DNA of 64,000 nt from Mesorhizobium sp. LHD-90 (lineage in GTDB: Bacteria; Pseudomonadota; Alphaproteobacteria; Rhizobiales; Rhizobiaceae), in NCBI RefSeq assembly GCF_030929505.1, contig NZ_JAVFVV010000005.1, positions 186,001 through 250,000 of the forward strand, read 5' to 3'. The notes beneath the pieces were generated by a model that was not told where the DNA came from, did no database searches, and worked only from the letters and a program-made list of their open reading frames with translations. Both the position numbers and the translations under genes were made by a program. Of the stretch, positions 1 to 9,344 are shown piece after piece; within the stretch, counting starts at the first letter, position 1, and each line of letters opens with the position of its first letter.

Positions 1-1
1 T

Positions 2-346
2 CCGATGCAGTACCTGATCTCGGTCGACAAGGGATCGAACACCCTTCCCGTGCTGAAGGCGGCGCGACGCTTCTGCATCAACTTCCTCGGCGAAGGACAG
101 CGCGACACCTGCATGCTGTTCGCCAGCAAGGCGTCCGACAAGTTCGCTTCGGTGAAATACCAGTTTAGCAGAACCGGATTGCCGATGCTGGAGGGGGCGG
201 TTTCGTGCATCGACTGCGACGTGGACAGCCTCGTCCCCGCCGGCGATCACGAGATCATCATCGGCAACGTCCGTCATATCGAACACTTCGGCGGCGAGCC
301 GCTCGTACACTTCAGGCGGGCGTTCCATACCGTCACGCCCGGCTGA
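2..346 (+). CDS. Flavin reductase-like protein, C-terminal part (5' end outside window)
   Basis: About 113 residues of a flavin-reductase-fold (split-barrel FMN-binding) protein are present. The first in-frame ATG at 5 is probably internal, because the segment LISVDKGSNTLP followed by FCINFLGEGQ and LFASKASDKF corresponds to the middle of the family domain, which is usually about 160 residues; the beginning lies left of the window. Such proteins supply reduced FMN to two-component flavin monooxygenases. A monooxygenase of that type (NtaA/SnaA/DszA family) lies at 2330-3637 on the other strand, so a partnership is plausible but inferred. The gene converges on the transketolase pair. Confidence 0.75.
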   Translation, partial: PMQYLISVDKGSNTLPVLKAARRFCINFLGEGQRDTCMLFASKASDKFASVKYQFSRTGLPMLEGAVSCIDCDVDSLVPAGDHEIIIGNVRHIEHFGGEPLVHFRRAFHTVTPG

Positions 347-389
347 AAGCCGGGGCCGACGGTCAGCGCGATACCACTATTGCGGCGGC

Positions 390-1370
390 TTACGCCGCCA
401 GGAACCCTTCGGCGACGTTCTGGATGCCGGCTGCATCGAGCTTGTAGTGCGCGTAGAGATGCGTCGGCGGGGCGATGAGGGCGTACTCGTCCTGGATGCC
501 GTGGCGCTTCAGCTTCACGCCCAGCCCCTCCTCTGTCAGCACCTCGGCCACGGCCGCTCCCAGGCCGCCGAGCACATTATGCTCCTCTACCGTCATCATC
601 TTCTTCGTGCGTGCGCCCGCCGTCAGGATCGCCTCGCGGTCGATCGGTTTGATCGATGCCATGTCGATGACGCCGACGGACCGCCCTGTCGCATTCATTG
701 CCCGTGCCGCCTCCAGCGCTCCGTGAACGGCCATGCCGCAGGCGATGATCGTCAGTTCCTCGCCCGCCATGTGCTCGTGCGCCTTGCCGAAGGCGAAGGA
801 CGGCCGCTCGGCATAGACCACCGGATCGCGGCCGCGGCCGATGCGGAAATAGATCGGCCGGTCAAAGCCCGCGGACGCCCTGATGATTGCCTCAAGCTGC
901 AATCCGTCGGCAGGAGAGACGACCGCGAGATCGGCGATCGAGCGCATCGTGGCGATGTCCTCGGTGGCGTGGTGCGAGGTGCCGTAGAAACCCAGAGAGA
1001 TACCGGTATGGTGCCCTATGAGGCGCACCGGCTGGGCGCCATAGGCGACGTCCATCCTGATCTGCTCGCAGGCGAGCAGCCCCAGGAAGGAGGCGAAGGT
1101 CGCCACGAAGGGGACAACGCCACAGGTGGCAATGCCGGCCGCGGTGCTGACCATGTTCTGCTCGGAGATGCCGAAGGCGATGTAGCGGTCCGGGTAGGCC
1201 GCGGCGAAGCGGTTCAAGCCGTTGGAATATTGCAGGTCGGCGGATCCGGCGACCACGTTGTGGCCGGCCTTGACCAGGTCGATGAGGCCGTTCGACAGAT
1301 GGTCGAGGCCGGGATTGACGGCATTCAGGCCGCGATACTGCCAAGAATTGGGGGAAAGCGGACCGTTCAT
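390..1370 (-). CDS. Transketolase, C-terminal subunit (pyrimidine-binding and C-terminal domains)
   Basis: A 326-residue protein equivalent to the second half of transketolase. It shows the pyrimidine-domain signature with RYIAFGISEQNMVSTAAG near residues 62-80 (the Glu that activates thiamine diphosphate lies in ISEQN), the SHHATEDIA stretch, and a transketolase C-terminal domain (VGVIDMASIKPID; VEEHNVLGGLG). It pairs with the N-terminal subunit encoded immediately upstream, one base away, so the two are surely co-translated. Split transketolases of this kind are often found in accessory sugar catabolic clusters, for instance the apulose-4-phosphate transketolase AptAB, rather than as the housekeeping enzyme. 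The actual substrate is not visible from sequence. Confidence 0.88.
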   Translation of the reverse strand: MNGPLSPNSWQYRGLNAVNPGLDHLSNGLIDLVKAGHNVVAGSADLQYSNGLNRFAAAYPDRYIAFGISEQNMVSTAAGIATCGVVPFVATFASFLGLLACEQIRMDVAYGAQPVRLIGHHTGISLGFYGTSHHATEDIATMRSIADLAVVSPADGLQLEAIIRASAGFDRPIYFRIGRGRDPVVYAERPSFAFGKAHEHMAGEELTIIACGMAVHGALEAARAMNATGRSVGVIDMASIKPIDREAILTAGARTKKMMTVEEHNVLGGLGAAVAEVLTEEGLGVKLKRHGIQDEYALIAPPTHLYAHYKLDAAGIQNVAEGFLAA

Positions 1371-1371
1371 T

Positions 1372-2289
1372 TCAGCTCTCCAGCGCGTTGATTTCAGCGA
1401 TCGCTCGTTCGGCGTCGGACGGATCGAGATAGCCGAGATGCCAGCCGGGCTCGGTCTCCATGTATGAGACCCCCCTGCCCTTGACCGTCCTGGCGATGAT
1501 CATGCAGGGCTTCTGCCGCTCGTCGTCGGCCCGCACCCGGCGCAGCAGCTCGGTCGTCGCGGCGACGTCGTGGCCGTCGACCACATGCACCTCCCAGCCG
1601 AAGGCGCGCCATTTCTCGTCCAGCGGCTCGATCGCCATGACATCGTCGACCTTGCCGTCGAGCTGGTAGCCGTTTCGGTCGACGATGGCGATCAGGTTGC
1701 GGGCCTTGTGCTGGGCCGCGCAGATGGCCGCCTCCCACACCTGTCCCTCCTGCATCTCGCCGTCGCCCATCATGCAGAACACTCGGTAGTCCTCGCCGGT
1801 CCAGCGCTGGGCGAGCACCATACCCAGACCGTTGGAAAGGGCATGGCCGATCGAGCCGGAAGAGAAGTCGACGCCCGGCACCTTGCGCATGTCGGGATGA
1901 TCGCCGAGCGGGCTGCCGAGGCGCGTATAATCGTCGAGCCAATCCTTCGGGAAGAAGCCGAGATCGGCATAGATCGGGAACAGGCCGACGGCGGCATGAC
2001 CCTTGCCGATGGTGAAGCGGTCGCGCGACGGCCAGGCGGGCTCGCCGCGACGCAACTTCATCACGTCGTAGTAGAGGGCGGCGAATATCTCTGCCGCCGA
2101 GAACACCGACGTGTAGTGCCCGGTCTTCGCGATCTCGATCAGCCGAACCGTCTCCAGGCGGATGAAGCGCGCCCGCTCCGCAAGCATCGCAACCGTCTCC
2201 GACGACGGCGCAAAACCGTTGTGGTTCGGGCCCGGTCCCGCTGTTGAGGGTTCTTGCATCTCGATCTCCATTCCAAATGCCGGCTGCAT
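1372..2289 (-). CDS. Transketolase, N-terminal subunit (thiamine diphosphate-binding domain)
   Basis: A 305-residue protein matching the N-terminal half of transketolase. It has the GKGHAAVGLFPIYADLGF segment, the thiamine-diphosphate/Mg motif beginning GDGEMQEGQVWEA and continuing to the NRNGYQLDG region, and KGRGVSYMETEPGWH near the end. Together with the 390-1370 product it should form a complete heterotetrameric enzyme transferring two-carbon ketol units. Starts at 2289, 2271 and 2259 are all in frame; the last has a GGAG eight bases ahead and could be the true one. It lies 40 bp downstream of the flavin monooxygenase gene and is probably co-transcribed with it. Confidence 0.88.
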   Translation of the reverse strand: MQPAFGMEIEMQEPSTAGPGPNHNGFAPSSETVAMLAERARFIRLETVRLIEIAKTGHYTSVFSAAEIFAALYYDVMKLRRGEPAWPSRDRFTIGKGHAAVGLFPIYADLGFFPKDWLDDYTRLGSPLGDHPDMRKVPGVDFSSGSIGHALSNGLGMVLAQRWTGEDYRVFCMMGDGEMQEGQVWEAAICAAQHKARNLIAIVDRNGYQLDGKVDDVMAIEPLDEKWRAFGWEVHVVDGHDVAATTELLRRVRADDERQKPCMIIARTVKGRGVSYMETEPGWHLGYLDPSDAERAIAEINALES

Positions 2290-2329
2290 CGCCGGCCGGC
2301 GTCATCGTCTCCGGCGGCCCCGGCCGACC

Positions 2330-3637
2330 TCATGAGCGCAAATTTTCCCGGAACGTTCCGCCGGCGTATTCCTTGCGGTAGATGCCCCGGCGCTGCAGCT
2401 CCGGCACCACCGACTTGACGAACTGGTAGAACGATCCCGGCGTGATCGAGGGACATACGACAAAGCCGTCGCAGGCTTCGGCCTCGAACAATTCGTGGAT
2501 ATGATCGGCGATCATCATCGGCGTGCCGACGAGCTGCGGCGACATCTGCGTCGTCGCATACTGGTAGCCGGCGTCGCGCAGCGTCTTGCCCTTGCCGCCA
2601 CTCAGGATGATGTCAAAGACACCACGCGCGCCCTGCGTGATCTCCATCTCGCTCAGCCGCTGGTCCGGGTCGAAACCGGACAGGTCGATGCCGATGTGAT
2701 TGGACATTTCGGACAGGCCGAGCTCGGCATTGGCCAGCGCGTTGATGTAGTCGGCCCGTTCGCGGGCGATCGACTCCGTCTCGCCGATGACGATGTCGGT
2801 CGCCGGCAGGATCGCGCAATGCGCGGGGTTGCGTCCGGCATTGGCAACCCGGTCCTTCACATCGCGGTAGAACACCTTCATGTCGGCCTTGTTGTGCTGC
2901 AGCGTGAAGACGATCTCTGCCCAGCGCGCGGCAAACTGCCGGCCGCGCTCGGAAGAGCCCGCCTGCATGAGCACCGGGCTGCCCTGCGGCGAGCGCGGTG
3001 TCATCAGCGGGCCCCGCGTCTTCACGAACTCACCCTTGTAGTTCGCATAGTGGACTTTGGACGGATCGCCAAAAATGCCCGCCTTGCGATCCAGGACGAG
3101 CGCGCCCTCCTCCCAGCTATTCCAGAGGGCCTGGCAGGCCTCGACGACTTCGTCGGCATGGTCGTAGCGCTGCGACTTGTCGAGCAGACGCTCCATGCCG
3201 TAGTTCTGCGCCTCGCGGTCCGTGGCCGAGGTCACGACGTTCCACGCGGCACGTCCGCCGCTGATGTGATCGAGCGAGGCAAATGCCCTGGCGATGTGGA
3301 ACGGATGGTACAACGACGTCGACATGGTCGCCGACAGGCCTATGTGGCTGGTCACCCGCGCCATCGCGGTCAGCATCTGCATGGGGTCCAGCATGCACAT
3401 GTGGCCGCCATACTTCACGCATGGATCGATCACGCCGCCGAACGTGTCGTAGAGGGTCTGGACGTCGACAAAGAACAGGCCGTCGAACTTGCCGTCTTCC
3501 AGTATCCGCGCAATGTTCTCATAGCGGGCCGGGTTCAGGAAATCGGCGCCGTCGCTTTCGTCATGGCGCCAGCTCCCGTTGTTGTGCCAGGATGGCCCGA
3601 TGGTGCAATAGCCCACGAAATGCAGTTGACGGCTCAT
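2330..3637 (-). CDS. NtaA/SnaA/DszA-family FMN-dependent monooxygenase (luciferase-like)
   Basis: A 435-residue bacterial-luciferase-like TIM-barrel enzyme. The N-terminus has HFVGYCTIGPSWHNNGSWR, followed by AENIARILEDGKFDGLFFVD-like and LDPMQMLTAMARVTSHIGL segments, and the family hallmark SGGRAAWNVVTSATDREAQNYG near residues 125-150, all typical of NtaA/SnaA/DszA/SoxA oxygenases. These use FMNH2 supplied by a separate reductase to oxygenate N- or S-containing substrates (nitrilotriacetate, EDTA, sulfones, pristinamycin). The substrate here is unknown. A GAGGAG ribosome site lies just upstream of the ATG. A partial flavin reductase lies at the window's left edge and may be the partner. Confidence 0.88.
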   Translation of the reverse strand: MSRQLHFVGYCTIGPSWHNNGSWRHDESDGADFLNPARYENIARILEDGKFDGLFFVDVQTLYDTFGGVIDPCVKYGGHMCMLDPMQMLTAMARVTSHIGLSATMSTSLYHPFHIARAFASLDHISGGRAAWNVVTSATDREAQNYGMERLLDKSQRYDHADEVVEACQALWNSWEEGALVLDRKAGIFGDPSKVHYANYKGEFVKTRGPLMTPRSPQGSPVLMQAGSSERGRQFAARWAEIVFTLQHNKADMKVFYRDVKDRVANAGRNPAHCAILPATDIVIGETESIARERADYINALANAELGLSEMSNHIGIDLSGFDPDQRLSEMEITQGARGVFDIILSGGKGKTLRDAGYQYATTQMSPQLVGTPMMIADHIHELFEAEACDGFVVCPSITPGSFYQFVKSVVPELQRRGIYRKEYAGGTFRENLRS

Positions 3638-3856
3638 TCGCCCAGCTCCTCAACCCAAACTTGCGGCGTCTGAGGCCAAGGCGCGCCGGGTCCTGCCCGG
3701 ACGGCCGCTGCGAACGAATTCGTTATGCCATGCGCCTTCATGACGAAAACGGCGCTGACAGTATCGCTCCTCGCGAAAGCCTCCATTTTTGTCGGATGGC
3801 TGGCAATCTACGCGCTGGAAGCTCTCGCCGTATACGCACAAAATGATTTGGGTCGA

Positions 3857-3876
3857 ATAACATTTGCTTATGTTAT
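3857..3876. promoter_or_regulatory. Perfect 7-bp inverted repeat, candidate operator
   Basis: ATAACAT-N6-ATGTTAT forms a perfect AT-rich palindrome in otherwise GC-rich sequence. It covers the last codons of the CoA-transferase gene and lies about 220 bp upstream of the monooxygenase start. The size and symmetry suit a GntR- or TetR-type dimer, but the regulator is unknown. Confidence 0.4.
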
Positions 3877-5157
3877 GTCGTCCAGTGGGGGGTCCCCTTG
3901 CTGGGAGGGCGGATACTGCTGGACGACGCCGCCTCGAACGAGCTGTTCAACCTCGTCGGAGCCGTATCCCAGCACCTCGCCGAGCACCGCGGTTGTGTCC
4001 TCGCCGAGCATGGGCGGCGCCTTGTAGCGGACATCGCGCTGCGCGCTGAGACCTTGAGCCGGGCGCACGAGCGAAACCGGTCCGAGGTGATCGCTTTGGA
4101 GCGTCTGCACGACGCCCCGCTCCTTGACTGTCGGACTTTCAAACGCTTCCGGCACCGACTTGACCTCGCCGGCCGGAACGCCGTGGCGCAGGCACGCCTG
4201 CATCCAGTGGCCGCGCGTCTTTCCGCTGAACACCTTGCCCAGAATGGCAAGCAGTACGTCGCGGTTGACCGCACGGGCTGCCGACGTCGCATAGAGAGGA
4301 TTTTTTGGCAGATCGGGAAGGTCCAGGATCTTTTCGCACAGGATCGCGAACTGCTTGTCATTGCCCACCGCCAGCGCAAAACTGCCGTCCGAGCATTCGC
4401 AGATCTGATAGGGGACGACGGTCGGATGGGCGTTGCCATAGCGTCGCGGAATGACGCCGGCGTTCAGATAGCCGCTCCCCACATTGATCAGCGTGTTCAA
4501 CGCGCATTCAAGCAGCGAGATGTCGACATACTGTCCCTGGCCGGTCTGTTGCCGCTGGTAGAGGGCCGCCAGCAGGGACTGCACCGACACCATGCCGGCG
4601 ATGATGTCGGTCATGGCGACGCCGATGCGCTGCGGCTCCCCGTCTACCGGGCCCGTGATCGACATCAGCCCGCTCTCGGCCTGGACGACAAAGTCATAAC
4701 CCGGCCGGTCCCATTCCGGGCCGGTCTGGCCGTAACCCGAGATCGAGCAGTAGATGATCCGGGGATTGAGGGTTTTCAGCGTCTCGTAATCGATCTTCAG
4801 GCGTTTCACGGTGCCGGGACGGAAATTCTCGACGACGATGTCGGCCTTCGCCGCCAGGCGATGGATGATTTCCAGCCCCCTCGGGTCCTTGAGGTTCACT
4901 GCGATGCTCGACTTGCCGCGATTGGCGCAGAGGTAATAGGTGCTGACGCCCTTGTAGCTTGGGACAGACCAGGCGCGGGTATCGTCGCCGCCATCGACAT
5001 TTTCGATTTTCCAGACCTCTGCGCCCAGATCCGCCAGGCTCATGGTGGCCCAAGGCCCGGCCAGCACGCGCGAGAGGTCGAGCACCTTGATCCCGGCAAG
5101 CGGCAGCCCGGCGGACGCCGGTGCGCCGGCATTGCCTCCCTCAGCGGTATTCGACAT
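3868..5157 (-). CDS. Class III CoA-transferase (CaiB/BaiF family)
   Basis: A 429-residue CaiB/BaiF (formyl-CoA-transferase-like) protein. Visible signatures are [20 protein letters not shown] at residues 17-36, [49 protein letters not shown], and [15 protein letters not shown]. The catalytic Asp that forms the aspartyl-CoA anhydride is expected in [11 protein letters not shown]. It would activate a carboxylic acid by transferring CoA, ahead of beta-oxidation-like steps; an acyl-CoA dehydrogenase lies at 11596-12756. The gene starts only 40 bp after the ABC ATPase ends, so it is likely the last gene of the importer operon. The specific acid cannot be read from the sequence. Confidence 0.88.
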   Translation of the reverse strand: MSNTAEGGNAGAPASAGLPLAGIKVLDLSRVLAGPWATMSLADLGAEVWKIENVDGGDDTRAWSVPSYKGVSTYYLCANRGKSSIAVNLKDPRGLEIIHRLAAKADIVVENFRPGTVKRLKIDYETLKTLNPRIIYCSISGYGQTGPEWDRPGYDFVVQAESGLMSITGPVDGEPQRIGVAMTDIIAGMVSVQSLLAALYQRQQTGQGQYVDISLLECALNTLINVGSGYLNAGVIPRRYGNAHPTVVPYQICECSDGSFALAVGNDKQFAILCEKILDLPDLPKNPLYATSAARAVNRDVLLAILGKVFSGKTRGHWMQACLRHGVPAGEVKSVPEAFESPTVKERGVVQTLQSDHLGPVSLVRPAQGLSAQRDVRYKAPPMLGEDTTAVLGEVLGYGSDEVEQLVRGGVVQQYPPSQQGDPPLDDIT

Positions 5158-5197
5158 CGGTCTTCAAATCCTTGTATGAATGGGTACCGGGCTACGG

Positions 5198-6232
5198 CTA
5201 GCGGGCGAGCGCGCTGTCTACCGGTCCCGGAAAATGGCAGGCGGCATGGTGCCCCGGCTCGATCTCGACGAGCGGCGGCTTTATCTCGGCACATTTCTCC
5301 TGCACCTTGAAACAACGCGTGCGGAACGGGCATCCCGAGGGCGGGTCGATGGGGCTGGGCACGTCGCCCTGCAGCAGGATCTGCTTGCGATTGCGCTCCA
5401 GATCCGGGTCGGCGACGGGAACCGCCGACATCAGCGCCTGGGTATAGGGGTGGAGCGGCCTGGCGTAGAGCTGACCGGCCGGCGCGACTTCGACGAAGCG
5501 CCCGAGATACATCACCGCGACCTGATGCGATATGTGCCGCACGACCGACAAATCGTGGGCAACGAAGACATAGGCGGTCTGCATCTTCTCCTGGATTTCC
5601 CGCAGCAGGTTGAGCACCCCTGCCTGCACGGAAACGTCGAGCGCCGAAACGGGCTCGTCGAGCACGACGACCTCCGGCTTCAGCGCCAATGCGCGGGCGA
5701 TGACGACGCGCTGCCGCTGCCCGCCCGAGAGCTGGTGCGGGTAGCGCTCGCCATATGCGGCAGGCAGGCTGACGAGCTCAAGCATCTCCAGCACCCGCTC
5801 ACGGCGCTGCGCGCGCGTCATCTCGGTTATGCGCAAAGACTCGGCGATGCTGTCCTTGATGCGCATGCGCGGATGCAGCGAGCCATAAGGGTCCTGGAAC
5901 ACCAGTTGCAGGTGGCGGCGCATCTGGCGCATCTCGGCCGCGCCGAGCGCGGCCACGTTCACGCCGTTGACCTCCACGCTGCCCGCGGTCGGCTCGACCA
6001 GCCGCAGCAGGCAACGGCCCAAGGTCGACTTGCCGCAGCCCGACTCGCCGACAAGGCCGAGCGTCTCGCCCCGCATGAGATCGAACGACACGTCGTCGAC
6101 GGCCTTGAGCTGCCCGACTTGCCGGCGAATGACGGCGCCCCCCATCACGGGGAACACTTTCCGCAGGCCTCTGACCGAAAGGGCTACGTTCTCGCGCGGC
6201 GCGTCGGACCGGCTATCCATCGTTTCAGCCAT
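5198..6232 (-). CDS. Peptide/nickel-type ABC transporter ATP-binding protein (DppF/OppF type)
   Basis: A 344-residue ATPase with Walker [13 protein letters not shown], signature [17 protein letters not shown], Walker [13 protein letters not shown], and the C-terminal oligopeptide-transporter extension with a Cys cluster ([14 protein letters not shown]). The start at 6232 overlaps the preceding gene's stop by 8 bp and gives the sequence MAETMDSRS; an alternative ATG lies at 6220. A longer reading up to 6319 would run deep into the upstream gene and is not credible. It works with the ATPase at 6225-7283 and the two permeases to power import of a small peptide-like or other solute. Confidence 0.92.
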   Translation of the reverse strand: MAETMDSRSDAPRENVALSVRGLRKVFPVMGGAVIRRQVGQLKAVDDVSFDLMRGETLGLVGESGCGKSTLGRCLLRLVEPTAGSVEVNGVNVAALGAAEMRQMRRHLQLVFQDPYGSLHPRMRIKDSIAESLRITEMTRAQRRERVLEMLELVSLPAAYGERYPHQLSGGQRQRVVIARALALKPEVVVLDEPVSALDVSVQAGVLNLLREIQEKMQTAYVFVAHDLSVVRHISHQVAVMYLGRFVEVAPAGQLYARPLHPYTQALMSAVPVADPDLERNRKQILLQGDVPSPIDPPSGCPFRTRCFKVQEKCAEIKPPLVEIEPGHHAACHFPGPVDSALAR

Positions 6233-7283
6233 TGTGGGTTGGTTCCAGCGCTTCGGTCCGGGCGACGCCGGTCCATGCCGGCAGTTCGGCGGCGAAATGG
6301 CAGGCGGAGCGATGCGCACCGACCCTTACGTCCTGCGGCTCCACCAGGCGACAGATGTCCTTGGCGTAGCCGCACCGCGGATGGAACGCGCAGCCGGGCG
6401 GCAACTGCCCCAACGCAGGAGCCGACCCGGGGATCGAGTAGAGCTTGCCCTGCGAGCCCCTCAGATCGGGAATCGAGGCGATGAGGCCGCGTGTATAGGG
6501 GTGCCGTGGATTGGCGAAGAGCTCGCCCACTGTCGCCTCCTCGATCACCCGCCCGGCATAGATGACAGCCACACGATCCGCGTGGCCGGCGACGACGCCA
6601 AGGTCGTGCGTGATCAGGACGAGGGCGAGGCCGAGCTTTTCCTTGAGTTCGCGCAGCATGCGCATGATCTGCGCCTGCACGGTGACATCGAGTGCCGTGG
6701 TCGGCTCGTCGGCGACGAGCAGTTCCGGATTGTTGGCGATCGCCATCGCGATCATCACCCGCTGGCGCATACCGCCGGAGAATTCATGCGGATACTGCTT
6801 GAGCCGCCGATCCGCTTGCGGGATGGCGACGAGCTTCAGCAGCTCGATCGCCCGCTCGGTGGCCTTGGCGGTGCTCAGCCCGCGATTGTGCAGGAACAGC
6901 GCCTCGCGAATCTGGTCGCCAACGGTCATGACCGGATTCAGCGACGACAGCGGGTCCTGGAAGATCATGCCGATCTGCGAGCCGCGCAGCCGCCGCATCT
7001 CCTTGCGCGGACAGCCGACCAGTTCCTTCTGCTTGAAGACGACCGATCCGCTGACCACCGCGCTGCGCGCCTGCAGGCCGAGCGACGCCAGCATGGCCAG
7101 CGACTTGCCCGAACCGGATTCGCCGACGATACCGAGAACCTCGCCGCGCGAAAGGTCGAGATCGAGGCCGCGTACCGCTTCCAGAACGCTACCCCCGGCC
7201 GCCGGGAAACCAACCCGGAGATCGCGAATGCGAAGCAGCGGCTCGCCGATCGTTTCGGCCTCGCTGGTGACGTCGGCGATCAT
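6225..7283 (-). CDS. Peptide/nickel-type ABC transporter ATP-binding protein (DppD/OppD type)
   Basis: A 352-residue ATPase. Walker A is [11 protein letters not shown] near residue 55, the Q-loop region is [14 protein letters not shown], the signature is [16 protein letters not shown], and Walker B is [12 protein letters not shown]. The C-terminal oligo/dipeptide region [17 protein letters not shown] is present. It overlaps the permease gene upstream by 4 bp (ATGA) and the second ATPase gene downstream by 8 bp, showing translational coupling across the operon. Confidence 0.92.
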   Translation of the reverse strand: MIADVTSEAETIGEPLLRIRDLRVGFPAAGGSVLEAVRGLDLDLSRGEVLGIVGESGSGKSLAMLASLGLQARSAVVSGSVVFKQKELVGCPRKEMRRLRGSQIGMIFQDPLSSLNPVMTVGDQIREALFLHNRGLSTAKATERAIELLKLVAIPQADRRLKQYPHEFSGGMRQRVMIAMAIANNPELLVADEPTTALDVTVQAQIMRMLRELKEKLGLALVLITHDLGVVAGHADRVAVIYAGRVIEEATVGELFANPRHPYTRGLIASIPDLRGSQGKLYSIPGSAPALGQLPPGCAFHPRCGYAKDICRLVEPQDVRVGAHRSACHFAAELPAWTGVARTEALEPTHNG

Positions 7284-8125
7284 TTCGAGGACCTCGGATC
7301 AAAGTAGTCGCGCAGGCCGTCGCCGATGAAATTGAACCCCAGAACCGCCGTCAGGATGGCCAGGCCAGGCCCTAACGCGATCCACCAGCTATAAAAATGC
7401 GTGGCGCCGTCGGAGATCATCGCGCCCCATTCGGGGGTGGGCGGCGTAGCGCCCAGGCCGATGAAGCTCAGCGAGGCGGCAAGCAGGATGACCTGCCCCA
7501 GATCCATCGTCGCGCTGATCAGCACCGGGGTCCAGCAGAGCGGGAGAATATGCTTGGTGAGGATGCGGAAGTTGCTAGCGCCGGCGGCGACGGCGGCCTC
7601 GACATGTTCGCGTTCGCGCACCTCGAGGACCTGCGCGCGCATCAGCCGCGCATAGACCGGCCACCAGACCACCACCATGGCGATCGCCGCGTTGCCCAAG
7701 CCGGGACCGAGCGAAGCCGCGACAGCCATCGCCAGCAGGATCGGCGGGAAGGAAAGCGTGATGTCGACCAGCCGCATGATCGCAGCGCCGATCAGGCCAC
7801 CTCTATAGCCGGCGATGGCGCCCGCCGCCGAACCGATCAACACCGCGCTGACCACCACCATGAAAGCGATCGGCAGGGAATGCTGCGCGCCGTAGATCGT
7901 CCTCGACAGGACATCGCGGCCCAGTGCATCGGTGCCCAGCAGAAAGTCAGAACTGGGCGGCTGCAGACGCCGCCCGGCGAGACTAAGCGGATCGTAGGAT
8001 GCGATCAGAGACGGAAACAGTGTCGCGACCAGCCAGAAAAGCAGCACGATGCCGCCAATGATGAAGCTTGGCGTGGCCCATGAAGGCAGGCTGAACCGCG
8101 CAGAGACTCTTTGAGCGATGGCCAT
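7280..8125 (-). CDS. Peptide/nickel-type ABC transporter permease (DppC type)
   Basis: A 281-residue inner-membrane permease. It has an N-terminal membrane segment (IIGGIVLLFWLVATLFPSL), the family segment LLGTDALGRDVLSRTIYGAQ near residues 62-81, several further hydrophobic segments, and the EAA loop HVEAAVAAGASNFRILTKHILP that contacts the ATPase. GAGGGAG precedes the ATG. It starts 10 bp after the DppB-type gene ends and is coupled to the next ATPase gene by a 4-bp overlap. Confidence 0.92.
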   Translation of the reverse strand: MAIAQRVSARFSLPSWATPSFIIGGIVLLFWLVATLFPSLIASYDPLSLAGRRLQPPSSDFLLGTDALGRDVLSRTIYGAQHSLPIAFMVVVSAVLIGSAAGAIAGYRGGLIGAAIMRLVDITLSFPPILLAMAVAASLGPGLGNAAIAMVVVWWPVYARLMRAQVLEVREREHVEAAVAAGASNFRILTKHILPLCWTPVLISATMDLGQVILLAASLSFIGLGATPPTPEWGAMISDGATHFYSWWIALGPGLAILTAVLGFNFIGDGLRDYFDPRSSK

Positions 8126-8135
8126 TGCGGCTCCC

Positions 8136-9149
8136 TCAGCTCAGCCGCACGCGCGGATTCGCCATCACATAGGCGATGTCGGTGAGCAGGTTGGTGACCA
8201 GGAACATGACGCCGCCGACGATGGTCACGCCGATGATCGCCGGAAAATCCAGCGACCGTGCCGCGGTGACGGCATAGCTGCCGACGCCGGGCCAGGCGAA
8301 AACTGTCTCCGTAAGAACCGCACCGGTGATGAGGTAGGCAAAGGAGTAGCTGATGACGGTCAGCACCGGCACGAGGATGTTGCGGAACGCATGGCGCAGA
8401 ACGACGCGCAGCTCACCCGCGCCTTTTGCGCGCGCAGTAAGTATGAATTCGCGCTCCATGACTTCCAGCATGTAGGCACGGACCAGGCGGGAGATGGTCC
8501 CCGCCACTGTCCAGCCGAGAACGGCCGCAGGCAGGATCAGATGCGCCAGCGTGTCCCGGAATGCCACCATGTTGCCAGCCAGGAGAGAGTCGATCGTCAT
8601 GAAGCCCGTCACGACCGGCGGCGGCGCCATGCGCGGATCGATGCGTCCCGGTCCCGGCAGGATCTGGTATTGCACCGAGAGCAGGTAAAGCAGCGCCAGA
8701 CCCAGCCAGAAGATCGGCACCGATGAGCCGAACAGCGAGAAGAGGCGTGCGCCCTGGTCGATGGCCGAATCCCGATAATAGGCGGCGAGAAGCCCGAACG
8801 CGATGCCGACGACGCTTCCGACGACCATGGCGGAAATGACCAGCTCGAACGTTGCCGGCAGGCGCGCCATCAGGTCGGTCGAGACCGGGCGGCGCGTGAC
8901 GAACGACGTCCCCATGTCGCCCTTCAGCAGGTTTCCGACGTAGATCAGGTATCGCTCCGGCAGACTGCGGTCTAACCCCCAGCGCTCCTTCGCAGCGGCC
9001 ACGATCTCCGGATTGTTCATCTGCCGCTCGCTGACGATGGCCGTGAGGGGATCGCCCTTGGTGACCGTTGTCAGCAGAAACGCCATGGTGACGATGCCCA
9101 GCAGGATGAAGGGCATCGCGATGCTGCGGCGGATGACATAGTTCAGCAT
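8136..9149 (-). CDS. Peptide/nickel-type ABC transporter permease (DppB type)
   Basis: A 337-residue permease beginning MLNYVIRRSIAMPFILLG, the normal N-terminus of the DppB family. The open frame extends far upstream (to 9944), but that part is antisense to the IclR gene and is not coding. Features include the GLDRSLPERYLIYVGNLLKGD segment, five or six further membrane segments, and the EAA-like REFILTARAKGAGELRVVLR loop. It is the first gene of the leftward importer operon. No periplasmic binding protein is encoded anywhere between 1 and 19 kb, so the receptor must be elsewhere. Confidence 0.9.
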   Translation of the reverse strand: MLNYVIRRSIAMPFILLGIVTMAFLLTTVTKGDPLTAIVSERQMNNPEIVAAAKERWGLDRSLPERYLIYVGNLLKGDMGTSFVTRRPVSTDLMARLPATFELVISAMVVGSVVGIAFGLLAAYYRDSAIDQGARLFSLFGSSVPIFWLGLALLYLLSVQYQILPGPGRIDPRMAPPPVVTGFMTIDSLLAGNMVAFRDTLAHLILPAAVLGWTVAGTISRLVRAYMLEVMEREFILTARAKGAGELRVVLRHAFRNILVPVLTVISYSFAYLITGAVLTETVFAWPGVGSYAVTAARSLDFPAIIGVTIVGGVMFLVTNLLTDIAYVMANPRVRLS

Positions 9150-9258
9150 CGCTGTCTCGTCGGTTGTCGCCCCTGTGCCGGGGCAATGCCTCTGCACATT
9201 ATTGACAAGGCCGGCAACCCGCGTCAATAGAAATGAAATTAAGTTCCAAATTGGCGCG

Positions 9259-9275
9259 GCGTCGAGATTCGACGC
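9259..9275. promoter_or_regulatory. Inverted repeat between divergent operons, candidate operator
   Basis: GCGTCGA-GAT-TCGACGC, 7-bp perfect arms with a 3-bp centre, lies in the 195-bp region between the leftward importer operon and the rightward IclR gene. Position and symmetry suggest an operator for the neighbouring IclR protein. An AT-rich stretch including CCAAATTGG lies just to its left (9246-9254). Confidence 0.35.
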
Positions 9276-9344
9276 GACGGACCAAAGTTTGAGCAAGGCT
9301 CGAACGCCTTGAGTGTCGGCAACCCCGTGTCCGGGAGGAGGAAC

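Noticed and set aside
447-1391. Long plus-strand open frame (314 codons) opposite the transketolase C-terminal subunit
   Set aside because: No domain, Arg/His-rich composition typical of antisense frames in high-GC DNA, and full overlap with a well-supported gene.
2495-5310. Two long plus-strand frames (392 and 470 codons) opposite the monooxygenase and CoA-transferase
   Set aside because: Antisense shadows of strongly supported genes; no recognisable motifs.
9202-9230. TTGACA with a CAATAG-like -10 as a promoter for the IclR gene
   Set aside because: The -10 match is poor and the distance to the start codon is over 110 bp.
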